A program made the position numbers and the translations under genes. A stretch of DNA of 64,000 nt, from NCBI RefSeq assembly GCF_015667795.1, contig NZ_JADPEL010000001.1:78574-142573 (forward strand), given 5' to 3'. This DNA comes from Clostridium sp. D53t1_180928_C8 (lineage in GTDB: Bacteria; Bacillota; Clostridia; Clostridiales; Clostridiaceae). Under the pieces are notes generated by a model. That model made no database searches and was not told the DNA's origin. It saw only the letters and a program-made list of their open reading frames with translations. This document shows positions 33,860-42,087 of this stretch, in pieces (the first letter of the stretch is position 1; every line of letters starts with the position of its first letter).

Positions 33860-35176
33860 ATGAAAACTGGAAGTGTTTATGAATTAGAAGGAAGAGTACC
33901 TTTAAAACAAGCTATCCCATTAGGGATTCAACATGTATTAGCTATGTTTTTAGGAAATGTATCACCGTTAATAATAGTATGTGGACTTTTAGATATTCCA
34001 TTAGAAACTAAATCAATGTTGATTCAAAACTCAATGTTTGTAGCAGGTGTTGCAACTTTAATTCAATTATATCCAATTTTAAAGGTTGGAAGCGGTCTGC
34101 CTGTTGTTATGGGGACAAGCTCAGGATTTATAGGTACACAAAAAGCTATAGGAGTTACTTATGGATATTCAGCAATAATGGGAGCTTCATTAGTTGGTGC
34201 TTTATTAGAAATAGTTTTAGGATTCTTTATTAAACCATTAAGAAAATTATTTCCACCTATAGTAACAAGCTTAGTTGTTATATCTATAGGACTTTCATTA
34301 CTTCCTGTTGGAGTAAAGTATTTTGCAGGTGGAGCTGGAGCTGCTGACTTTGGTTCTAAAAATCATTTAATAGTAGGAACAGTAGTAATTTTAGTAATAA
34401 TAGTGTTACAAAATTTCACAAAAGGGTTTATAAAAACATCAGCAATATTAATAGGAATAATAGTAGGATATATATTATCGATAGTTATGGGAATGGTTGA
34501 TTTCACAGCTGTAAAAGAAGCAGCATGGATAAGTTTACCTAGACCATTTGTTATGGGATTTGAATTTAGATTAGATGCAATAATTTCAATGGCAATAATG
34601 TACATTGCAACTACAGTAGAAACAATAGGAGATATTTCTGCTATTGCAGTAGGTGGTCTTGGAAGAGAAGCTACAGATAAGGAGTTAGCTGGAGGGGTTG
34701 TTGCAGATGGTGTTTCAAGTTTTATAGCGGCTTTATTTGGAGTTGCACCAAATACTTCATTTAGCCAAAATGTTGGACTTGTTGCAGTAACTAAGGTTGT
34801 AAATAAATTTGTAATTATGACAGGAGCTGTATTTTTAATTTTAGCAGGATTCTTTCCAAAATTAAGTGCAATACTTTCGGTAATGCCACAATCAGTTCTT
34901 GGAGGAGCTGCTGTTATAATGTTTGCAATGATATTTGTTAGTGGATTACAATCATTATTTAGAGAAAAATTAGATGGTAGAAATGGATTAATAGTTGCAT
35001 TAGCTATAGGGATTGGGGTTGGAATAGGTAATGTTCCAGAAGCTTTAGCGCAATTACCAACTTGGGTTAGTAATATATTTGCACAAAATGGTATAATAAT
35101 GACATTTGTTATAGCAACTGTATTAAACTTAGTATTACCACAGGATAAAGAAAAAAGTGAACTAGTAAATGTATAA
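33860..35176 (+). CDS. NCS2-family xanthine/uracil permease
   Basis: A 438-residue membrane protein with about 12-14 hydrophobic segments. Family motifs: LKQAIPLGIQHVLAMFLGNVSP at the N-terminus, GSGLPVVMGTSSGF in segment 3, and YIATTVETIGDISAIAVGG with NTSFSQNVGLVAVT, the substrate-binding region of xanthine permeases. The ATG at 33860 follows GGGGGG; the upstream TTG at 33836 lies before that site. Clustering with a molybdenum hydroxylase favours xanthine or urate as substrate. About half-identical to the second permease at 40678. Terminator follows. Confidence 0.9.
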   Translation: MKTGSVYELEGRVPLKQAIPLGIQHVLAMFLGNVSPLIIVCGLLDIPLETKSMLIQNSMFVAGVATLIQLYPILKVGSGLPVVMGTSSGFIGTQKAIGVTYGYSAIMGASLVGALLEIVLGFFIKPLRKLFPPIVTSLVVISIGLSLLPVGVKYFAGGAGAADFGSKNHLIVGTVVILVIIVLQNFTKGFIKTSAILIGIIVGYILSIVMGMVDFTAVKEAAWISLPRPFVMGFEFRLDAIISMAIMYIATTVETIGDISAIAVGGLGREATDKELAGGVVADGVSSFIAALFGVAPNTSFSQNVGLVAVTKVVNKFVIMTGAVFLILAGFFPKLSAILSVMPQSVLGGAAVIMFAMIFVSGLQSLFREKLDGRNGLIVALAIGIGVGIGNVPEALAQLPTWVSNIFAQNGIIMTFVIATVLNLVLPQDKEKSELVNV

Positions 35177-35189
35177 AATTTTTATAAAA

Positions 35190-35228
35190 AAAGGGCTTAT
35201 ATCTAATAATGATATATAGCCCCTTTGT
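35190..35228 (+). terminator. Terminator between the permease and hydroxylase operon
   Basis: Stem AGGGCTTATATC with GATATATAGCCCCT and a seven-base loop. Transcription of the hydroxylase operon may partly read through from the permease gene. Confidence 0.7.
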
Positions 35229-35251
35229 TGAGTTTATAGGAGGAGAATAAT

Positions 35252-36049
35252 TTGTTTACGATTAGAAATTATGTAGTAGCAGAAAGCTTAGAACAAGCGT
35301 ATGAATTAAACCAAAAAAAGAACAATGTTGTTTTAGGGGGAATAGGTTGGCTTAAGATGGGTGGAAGAAATATTCAAAATGCCATTGATTTATCAGCCTT
35401 AGGTTTAGATAAAATAGAGGAAGATGAAGAGTGCTTTAAAATAGGATGTATGTGTACATTAAGACAATTAGAAATTGATAAGAATTTAAACTCTTATTTT
35501 GATGGAATTATTTCAAAGTCATTAATACATATTGTAGGAGTTCAATTTAGAAATTGCGCCACTATAGGAGGTAGTATTTACTCACGTTTTGGATTTTCTG
35601 ACATATTAACTTCATTATTAGCATTAGAAACATATGTAGAACTTTTTAATGGTGGAATAATACCATTAACTGAATACAGAGATATGCCTTATGATAATGA
35701 TATTTTAGTAAGGGTAATAATAAAGAAAGATAATAGAAAAGCAGCTTATTTAACACATAGAAATAGTGCTACGGATATTCCAACTTTAGCAGTTGCAGCT
35801 TCTAGAGTAGAGAAGAGATGGAATATTGTAATTGGAGCTAGACCACAAAAGGCTATTAACATAAATGCAGCCGAACTTTTAAGTGAAGTTCCTACACAAA
35901 ATGAAATTGATGATGTAGTTAATTATGTTATGGAAAATATTAAATTTGATAGTAACATGAGGGGAAGTAAGGAATATAGAAAAATACTAGCAAAAGTATT
36001 TATAAATAGAGCAATAAGTGAAATTACAGGAGGAAACTATGGAAATTAA
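35252..36049 (+). CDS. Xanthine dehydrogenase-type FAD-binding subunit
   Basis: A 265-residue FAD subunit of a molybdenum hydroxylase. Signs: NVVLGGIGWLKMGGRN near residue 25-40 (first FAD-binding loop), NCATIGGSIYSRFGFSDILTSLLAL near 101-125 (second FAD loop) and a C-terminal CO-dehydrogenase-flavoprotein-like domain. It passes electrons from the Fe-S subunit to NAD or another acceptor. It begins at a TTG preceded by AGGAGGAG. Its end overlaps the Fe-S subunit gene by 11 bases, making a three-gene operon. Confidence 0.88.
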   Translation: MFTIRNYVVAESLEQAYELNQKKNNVVLGGIGWLKMGGRNIQNAIDLSALGLDKIEEDEECFKIGCMCTLRQLEIDKNLNSYFDGIISKSLIHIVGVQFRNCATIGGSIYSRFGFSDILTSLLALETYVELFNGGIIPLTEYRDMPYDNDILVRVIIKKDNRKAAYLTHRNSATDIPTLAVAASRVEKRWNIVIGARPQKAININAAELLSEVPTQNEIDDVVNYVMENIKFDSNMRGSKEYRKILAKVFINRAISEITGGNYGN

Positions 36050-36497
36050 ACTATGGATAAACAATAAACTTTTTCAAGATAATGTAGAAGCAGATATGTT
36101 ATTAATTGATTATGTAAGGAGCAAAGGATTTTTTAGTGTAAAAAGAGGGTGCGAAACTGCAAATTGTGGATTATGTACTGTTCATCTAGATGGAAAACCA
36201 GTCTTATCATGTAGTACTCTTGTAATGAAAGCAAATGGAAAAAAGGTAACAACACTTGAAGGGTTACAAGAAGAGGCAGAGGAATTTGGAGCATTTATGG
36301 CAGACCAGGGAGCAGAGCAATGTGGTTTCTGTAGTCCAGGATTTGTTATGAATGTATTAGCTATGAAAAAAGAGTTATCAAATCCTACGGAAGATGAAAT
36401 TAAGCATTATTTGGTAGGTAATCTTTGTAGATGTACAGGGTATATGAGCCAATTAAGAGCTATAAAAAACTTTTTAGAAGCTAAAAAGGAGGACTAA
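36039..36497 (+). CDS. Xanthine dehydrogenase-type 2Fe-2S subunit
   Basis: A 152-residue iron-sulfur subunit with both clusters: the N-terminal plant-ferredoxin type C-x4-C-x2-C (CETANCGLC) with a further Cys in LSC, and the C-terminal CGFCSPG with CRCTGY. All eight cysteines are present. The ATG at 36039 follows AGGAGG; an upstream in-frame ATG at 36018 lies inside the previous gene without a site. It transfers electrons from the molybdenum centre to FAD. The next gene starts two bases after its stop. Confidence 0.92.
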   Translation: MEIKLWINNKLFQDNVEADMLLIDYVRSKGFFSVKRGCETANCGLCTVHLDGKPVLSCSTLVMKANGKKVTTLEGLQEEAEEFGAFMADQGAEQCGFCSPGFVMNVLAMKKELSNPTEDEIKHYLVGNLCRCTGYMSQLRAIKNFLEAKKED

Positions 36498-36499
36498 AA

Positions 36500-38785
36500 A
36501 TGAAGTACGTTAATAAAGGTATAAGAAAAAAGGATGCAATGTCATTACTTACAGGGAAGCCGGTTTACACAGATGATATAGCTCCAAGTAACTGTTTAAT
36601 AGTAAAAGTGCTTAGAAGTCCTCATGCACATGCATTAATTGAAGATATTAATATTACAATTGCTAGCAAGGTACCTGGAATAGAGTGTATTTTAACATAT
36701 AAAGATGTACCGCAAAAAAGATTTACAACAGCAGGACAATCTTATCCAGAACCAAGCCCATATGATAGATTGATTTTAGATAAAAGATTAAGATGCGTTG
36801 GAGACCCAGTTGCTATAGTTGCAGGTGAGAATGAAAAGGCGGTTAATAAAGCTTTAAATTTAATAAAAGTTAAATATGAAGTTTTAGATGCTGTTTTAGA
36901 TTTTAGAGAAGCAATTGATAATGAGGTTATAGTTCATCCTGAAGATGATTTTATTGCATTAAATGATTGGATTAATGTAGATAAAAATAGAAATATATGT
37001 TCAAAGGGTGATTTTATATATGGCAATGTTGAAGAAGAATTGAGTAAATGTGCTCATATTATAGAGCAAACTTATCATACTAAAGCAAATAGCCAAGCTA
37101 TGATGGAGACTTTTAGAGCATTTACTGAATTAGATACATATGGAAGATTAAATATAACAAGTGCAACTCAAGTTCCGTTCCATGTAAGACGTATATTAGC
37201 AAATGCTTTAGATATGCCTAAATCAAAAATAAGAGTTATTAAGCCAAGAATCGGTGGAGGATTTGGAGCGAAGCAAAGCGTTGTTGCAGAAATATTTCCA
37301 GCTATAGTTACGATGAAAACTGGAAAACCAGCTAAAATGGTTTATACTCGTGAAGAAAGTATGACTAATGGTAGTCCAAGACATGAGATGGAAATTAAGG
37401 TTAAGGTAGGTTCTGATGAGAATGGTATAATTAAGGCTATTTATATGTATACTTTATCTAATGCAGGTGCGTATGGAGATCATGGACCAACAACTGTTGG
37501 ATTGGCTGGTCATAAATCAATGCCTCTTTACAACGGAGCAAAAGCATATAAATTTGAATATGATGTTGTTTATTCAAATACTATGGGAGCAGGAGCCTAT
37601 AGAGGGTATGGAGCTACTCAAGGATTATTTGCATTAGAATCTGCTGTAAATGAATTAGCGGATAAATTAAATATTGATCCTATTAAATTAAGAGAAATGA
37701 ATATGGTTGCTGAAGGTGAAATAATGCCAGCGTACTATAATGAACCTGCAAATAGCTGCGCTTTAGATAGATGTTTATCTAGAGCAAAGGAAATGATAGA
37801 TTGGGATAATAAATACCCATGTAGAGATATGGGGAATGGAAAAGTAAGATCAGTTGGTGTTGCTATGGCTATGCAAGGTTCAGGTATATCATCAATAGAT
37901 ACAGCAGCAGTTGAGATTAAGCTTAATGATGATGGGTTCTATACATTGATGATTGGTGCAGCTGATATGGGTACAGGCTGTGATACAATATTAGCTCAAA
38001 TGGCAGCAGATTGTTTAGAATGTGATGTTGATAATATTATAGTTCATGGTGTTGATACAGATCAAAGTCCATATGATACTGGATCTTATGCATCTAGTAC
38101 AACATATATAACAGGTGGAGCAGTTATAAAAACTTGTGAAAAAATGAAAAAGAGAATTATTGAAGAGGCATCAAAGGCATTAAAATGTCCAGTTGAAAAT
38201 TTACAGTTTGATGGTGAAAAAGTATTTTCAATAGAAGATGAAAAAGAAATAACATTAATTGATATAGCTAATAATACCTTAGTTGGTGGATTTAGAACTA
38301 TAAGTGAAAGTGAATCACATTATTCAGAGGTTTCACCACCTCCATTTATGGTTGGAATTGTTGAAACAGAAGTAGATAAATTAACTGGAAAAGTTGATAT
38401 AATTGATTATGTTGCAGTTGTAGACTGTGGAACAGTTGTAAACCCTAACCTAGCAAGAATTCAAGCAGAAGGTGGTATTGCTCAAGGTATTGGAATGGCA
38501 CTTTATGAGGATATTACTTATAATGAAAAAGGAAAAATGAGAAATGACTCATTCCTTCAATATAAAATACCTACAAGACTTGATGTTGGAAATATAAGAG
38601 TTGAGTTTGAATCAAGTTATGAACAAACAGGACCATTTGGAGCTAAATCAATAGGGGAAATAGTTATTAATACACCTTCTCCAGCTTTAGCACATGCAGT
38701 ATATAATGCAACTAAGGTGAATGTAAGAGCATTACCAATAACATCAGAAAAAATAGTTATGGGAATGTTAAATGATAATATGTAA
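36500..38785 (+). CDS. Molybdenum hydroxylase large subunit, xanthine dehydrogenase-like
   Basis: A 761-residue catalytic subunit that binds the molybdenum-pterin cofactor. Motifs: GKPVYTDDIAP at the N-terminus, QVPFHVRRILANAL, GGGFGAKQS near 252-260, YRGYGATQGLFALE near 370, and near the C-terminus TGPFGAKSIGE, which contains the catalytic Glu. It hydroxylates an N-heterocycle, most likely xanthine, hypoxanthine or a related purine given the adjacent permeases. I cannot tell from sequence whether it carries the extra selenium ligand of some clostridial purine hydroxylases; no in-frame TGA is seen. Confidence 0.9.
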   Translation: MKYVNKGIRKKDAMSLLTGKPVYTDDIAPSNCLIVKVLRSPHAHALIEDINITIASKVPGIECILTYKDVPQKRFTTAGQSYPEPSPYDRLILDKRLRCVGDPVAIVAGENEKAVNKALNLIKVKYEVLDAVLDFREAIDNEVIVHPEDDFIALNDWINVDKNRNICSKGDFIYGNVEEELSKCAHIIEQTYHTKANSQAMMETFRAFTELDTYGRLNITSATQVPFHVRRILANALDMPKSKIRVIKPRIGGGFGAKQSVVAEIFPAIVTMKTGKPAKMVYTREESMTNGSPRHEMEIKVKVGSDENGIIKAIYMYTLSNAGAYGDHGPTTVGLAGHKSMPLYNGAKAYKFEYDVVYSNTMGAGAYRGYGATQGLFALESAVNELADKLNIDPIKLREMNMVAEGEIMPAYYNEPANSCALDRCLSRAKEMIDWDNKYPCRDMGNGKVRSVGVAMAMQGSGISSIDTAAVEIKLNDDGFYTLMIGAADMGTGCDTILAQMAADCLECDVDNIIVHGVDTDQSPYDTGSYASSTTYITGGAVIKTCEKMKKRIIEEASKALKCPVENLQFDGEKVFSIEDEKEITLIDIANNTLVGGFRTISESESHYSEVSPPPFMVGIVETEVDKLTGKVDIIDYVAVVDCGTVVNPNLARIQAEGGIAQGIGMALYEDITYNEKGKMRNDSFLQYKIPTRLDVGNIRVEFESSYEQTGPFGAKSIGEIVINTPSPALAHAVYNATKVNVRALPITSEKIVMGMLNDNM

Positions 38786-38789
38786 TAAT

Positions 38790-38821
38790 AAAAGTGAAGT
38801 CTTTTTTAGGCTTCACTTTTA
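38790..38821 (+). terminator. Terminator after the hydroxylase operon
   Basis: Ten-pair stem AAAAGTGAAG with CTTCACTTTT; the arms themselves provide the A and T tracts. Confidence 0.85.
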
Positions 38822-38852
38822 TTAAAATAATTTTGAAGAGGTGAGTTAGGAT

Positions 38853-39440
38853 ATGAAGATAAATTTAATTTTATTAGCGGCTGGAAATAGTAAAAGGTTT
38901 AAAGGAAATAAATTATTAGCAATATATAAAGATAAGCCAATATATATGCATATAGTTAATAATATTACTAAGTTAGAAGTTAATAAAATAATATGTGTAA
39001 CTCAATATGAAGAAATAAAGAAAGAATTATTAAATACTAATATTACTGTTATTATGAATACTAACAGTAGCATAGGAATTTCAAGCTCTATAAAATTGGG
39101 AATAAATTTCGATAAAGAAGCTGATGGATATATGTTTATGGTATGTGATCAGCCATTTATTACAGAAAAAACTTTAAAAATATTATTAGATAATTTTATT
39201 AATGGAGAAAAAGGTATAGTTTGTGTTGGATGTGGAAATAATAAAGGTAATCCAGTTATCTTTTCAAAAAAATATATTGATGAATTATTATTATTAGAAG
39301 GAGATAATGGGGGAAGACAAATACTAAAGGAGCATTTAAATGATTTAAATGTAGTAAATATTGATAATGATATTGAATTATTTGATATAGATACAAGGGA
39401 AGAATTTATAAAAATATCTAATATAAAATGTTTACATTAA
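38853..39440 (+). CDS. MobA/MocA-like molybdenum cofactor nucleotidyltransferase
   Basis: A 195-residue nucleotidyltransferase: LLAAGNSKRFKGNKLLA at the N-terminus (nucleotide-binding signature LAAGxSxRxGxxK), MFMVCDQPFI near 95 (metal-binding Asp) and GNPVIFSKKYIDEL near 130. The MocA-type proteins add CMP to molybdopterin to make the cytosine dinucleotide form used by many hydroxylases of the xanthine dehydrogenase family, which fits its place behind the hydroxylase operon. Preceded by GAGGTGAG. Confidence 0.85.
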   Translation: MKINLILLAAGNSKRFKGNKLLAIYKDKPIYMHIVNNITKLEVNKIICVTQYEEIKKELLNTNITVIMNTNSSIGISSSIKLGINFDKEADGYMFMVCDQPFITEKTLKILLDNFINGEKGIVCVGCGNNKGNPVIFSKKYIDELLLLEGDNGGRQILKEHLNDLNVVNIDNDIELFDIDTREEFIKISNIKCLH

Positions 39441-39479
39441 GAACATTTAAGAAAATCTAAAAAAGTTTTTAAAATAGTG

Positions 39480-39508
39480 TTGACTTTTGTCTAAAAACAC
39501 TGTAATAT
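39480..39508 (+). promoter_or_regulatory. Promoter of the tRNA operon
   Basis: TTGACT (39480-39485), 17-base spacer, TAATAT (39503-39508). It ends 29 bases before the first tRNA. Confidence 0.75.
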
Positions 39509-39537
39509 ACAAAAAGTAGTCACTAAGACATACGCAA

Positions 39538-39612
39538 GGCCCCTTGGTCAAGCGGTCAAGACACCACCCTTTCACGGTGGTAACAGGGGTTCGATTCCCC
39601 TAGGGGTCACCA
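39538..39612 (+). tRNA. tRNA-Glu (anticodon TTC)
   Basis: Full cloverleaf: acceptor GGCCCCT with AGGGGTC, anticodon stem CCACC with GGTGG and TTC at 39571-39573, T loop GTTCGATTC, encoded CCA. Confidence 0.96.
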
Positions 39613-39686
39613 TTTTGACTAAAAGGAATCTCAACTTTGTTGAGTAAATTCCACTAACTAAATCGAAGATTTAGAGTGTCATTAAT

Positions 39687-39760
39687 GCGGGTATCGTATA
39701 TCGGTAATACTCCAGCCTTCCAAGCTGGAAAGGTGGGTTCGATTCCCACTACCCGCTCCA
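39687..39760 (+). tRNA. tRNA-Gly (anticodon TCC)
   Basis: Acceptor GCGGGTA with TACCCGC, anticodon stem CCAGC with GCTGG and TCC at 39719-39721, T loop GTTCGATTC, discriminator T and encoded CCA. Confidence 0.96.
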
Positions 39761-39884
39761 TTTTAAAATGTTAGGAACGAGCAGTACAGGAAATGAGGAA
39801 TGAGCACCATAGCTTATATATAATAAGTGAGGAGTATAGTGACTAAATTGACGAAGTAATGCGAAGTTAATAACGGTTTAATAA

Positions 39885-39961
<77 letters not shown>

Positions 39962-39966
39962 TATTT

Positions 39967-40042
39967 GGTTTACTAGCTCAGTCGGTAGAGCACTTGACTT
40001 TTAATCAAGGTGTCCGGGGTTCGATTCCCCGGTAAGCCACCA
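39967..40042 (+). tRNA. tRNA-Lys (anticodon TTT)
   Basis: Acceptor GGTTTAC with GTAAGCC, anticodon stem CTTGA with TCAAG and TTT at 40000-40002, T loop GTTCGATTC, encoded CCA. Only five bases after tRNA-Arg. Confidence 0.96.
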
Positions 40043-40074
40043 AAAAGAAACTCAGTAGAGTTTCTTTTTTTTTG
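40043..40074 (+). terminator. Terminator of the tRNA operon
   Basis: Stem AAAGAAACTC with GAGTTTCTTT and a long T run, beginning one base after the tRNA-Lys CCA. Confidence 0.9.
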
Positions 40075-40156
40075 CTTTTAAAAACTTTGAATCATAATAC
40101 TGACCAATGAAATGTAAATTCATATTATATTATGAATTGCTTTTTTGGGAGATAAG

Positions 40157-40621
40157 ATGAAGGGTAAAGATTATGATAGAGAATATGAGTATGAAAAAGA
40201 AAAAATAGATAAGTATATTATAGAGTTTGAAGTTAGTTTAGCTAATATGGAGAAAGTAGGAGTTGCTTTTTTAGTGGCTGGTTATTCAAATTATATATAT
40301 GCTGCCAATTTAGATATATTAGATGCACAAAATAGAAACAATACAGGGAAGACTTCTGAAGAAGCATTTTTATTTAGTCAAAAGTTAGTTTTATTAGGAT
40401 ATATATTATTGTGGATAGTTGCATTACGAAGAACATATGTGAAGGAATTAAGTAATATTTATAGGGATGAAAAAAATGATATAACAGCATACCAAAATGT
40501 TGCAAGTTCATATTTGATAAGCATAATTGCTAATGCAATGAGGCTTCAAGCTTTTAATACATTAAATAATGAAGAAGTACAATCTAAAAAAGAAGAGAAT
40601 GATAACAAAAATAATTCATAA
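40157..40621 (+). CDS. Hypothetical membrane-associated protein, 154 residues
   Basis: Not recognised. The N-terminus is highly charged (Asp, Glu, Lys, Tyr rich), followed by two moderately hydrophobic stretches, VGVAFLVAGYSNYIYAANL near 36-54 and LVLLGYILLWIVAL near 80-93, and a charged, Asn-rich tail. It may be a two-pass membrane protein. The ATG at 40157 is chosen because GGGAG lies six bases before it; a TTG at 40145 overlaps the site. It lies 56 bases before a purine permease and may share its transcript. Confidence 0.65.
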   Translation: MKGKDYDREYEYEKEKIDKYIIEFEVSLANMEKVGVAFLVAGYSNYIYAANLDILDAQNRNNTGKTSEEAFLFSQKLVLLGYILLWIVALRRTYVKELSNIYRDEKNDITAYQNVASSYLISIIANAMRLQAFNTLNNEEVQSKKEENDNKNNS

Positions 40622-40677
40622 ATTTACAAACCACTGAATAGAAATTAGTAAGCATATTATAAAAAGGTGGGAGAAAT

Positions 40678-42039
40678 ATGTCTGAGTATAAAAAGGAAAA
40701 TATGTACAGGCTAGAAGGGAAAGTGCCGTTGGGTGATGCAATTCCATTGGGAATGCAACATGTTCTTGCGATGTATGCTGGAAATTTAGCACCATTACTT
40801 GTTGTCACTAGTGTTTTGAATATGGATATGGCTATTAAGGTTACATTACTTCAAAATGCTATGTTTGTAGCAGGTCTTATAACTTTGATTCAACTTTATC
40901 CTATTTGGAAAGTTGGATCTGGATTACCGGTTGTTATGGGAACTAGCTCTGGATTTATTCCAGTAAGCTTAGGTGTAGGAACTCAATTTGGATATGGAGC
41001 TATCATGGGAGCATCACTTATAGGTGGAATAATTGAATTTTTACTTGGATTTATAATAAAACCACTAAGAAAAATATTACCACATGCAGTTACTGGGACT
41101 GTTGTATTGATATTAGGAATTTCACTTATTGGTGTAGGTATACAATTCGTTGGTGGTGGGGTTGGCATGCAAGGAGATCCTACCTTTGGTTCTATAAAAA
41201 ATATAACAATAGCATTAATAGTTTTTTTAGTTATTGTTTTGCTTAAACAATTTTCAAAAGGATTCTTAAGTGTATCAGCAATATTAATAGGTATTATTGT
41301 TGGATATATTATATCAATATTTATGGGAATGGTAGATTTTTCAGAAATATCAAAAGCAGCATGGTTTTCAATTCCAAAGCCTATTTTTATGATTGATGGA
41401 ATAGAATATAGTTTTCATATAGAAGCAATAGTACCTTTTATATTAGTATACTTAGCAACTACAGTTGAGACTATAGGTGATAATACTGGAATTGCAGTAG
41501 GTGGGCTAGGAAGGGATATTACTGATGACGAGTTACAGGGAGCTGTACATGCAGATGGATTTGGAAGTGTATTTGCAACTCTTTTTGGTGTTATGCCTAA
41601 TACATCTTTTAGTCAAAATGTAGGACTTGTAGCTATGACTAAAATAGTTAATAGATTTATTTTAATGACAGGTGCTATATTTTTAATATTATGTGCTTTT
41701 GTACCTAAGCTTGGAGCTATAGTTGCATCAATACCTAACTGCGTGTTAGGTGGAGCTGTAATTTTAATGTTTGCCATGATAAGTATTAGTGGATTAAATC
41801 TTTTAATTGAAGATGGAAAGATTTCAGATAGAACAGGTCTTATAGTAGCAGCATCATGTGCGGTTGGGTTGGGGTTAAGTTACTGTCCAGAAGTTATGCA
41901 ATATTTACCTCAATGGTTTCAAAATATGTTTAGTCAAGCTATAGTAGGTGGATTTGTAACTGCAACAATACTAAATATAGTTCTTCCTAAAGAATTAATA
42001 AAGAATAAAAATATTAAATTATTAGATTATAATAAATAG
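40678..42039 (+). CDS. NCS2-family xanthine/uracil permease (second copy)
   Basis: A 453-residue paralogue of the permease at 33860. The same motifs occur: LGDAIPLGMQHVLAMYAGNLAPL, GSGLPVVMGTSSGF, LATTVETIGDNTGIAVGG and NTSFSQNVGLVAMT. It differs by insertions such as FVGGGVGMQGD near 160 and a longer loop near 235-245, so the substrate may differ (for example xanthine versus urate or uracil). It starts after GGTGGGAG and ends before a strong bidirectional terminator. No PurBox-like pair was seen upstream of this copy. Confidence 0.9.
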   Translation: MSEYKKENMYRLEGKVPLGDAIPLGMQHVLAMYAGNLAPLLVVTSVLNMDMAIKVTLLQNAMFVAGLITLIQLYPIWKVGSGLPVVMGTSSGFIPVSLGVGTQFGYGAIMGASLIGGIIEFLLGFIIKPLRKILPHAVTGTVVLILGISLIGVGIQFVGGGVGMQGDPTFGSIKNITIALIVFLVIVLLKQFSKGFLSVSAILIGIIVGYIISIFMGMVDFSEISKAAWFSIPKPIFMIDGIEYSFHIEAIVPFILVYLATTVETIGDNTGIAVGGLGRDITDDELQGAVHADGFGSVFATLFGVMPNTSFSQNVGLVAMTKIVNRFILMTGAIFLILCAFVPKLGAIVASIPNCVLGGAVILMFAMISISGLNLLIEDGKISDRTGLIVAASCAVGLGLSYCPEVMQYLPQWFQNMFSQAIVGGFVTATILNIVLPKELIKNKNIKLLDYNK

Positions 42040-42050
42040 TTATATATAAA

Positions 42051-42086
42051 TTAAGACCTGTATCATATAATACAGGTCTTAATTTT
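42051..42086. terminator. Bidirectional terminator between the permease and amt genes
   Basis: Perfect 13-pair stem TTAAGACCTGTAT with ATACAGGTCTTAA, six-base loop, T run on the right and A-rich flank on the left. Serves both convergent genes. Confidence 0.88.
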
Positions 42087-42087
42087 A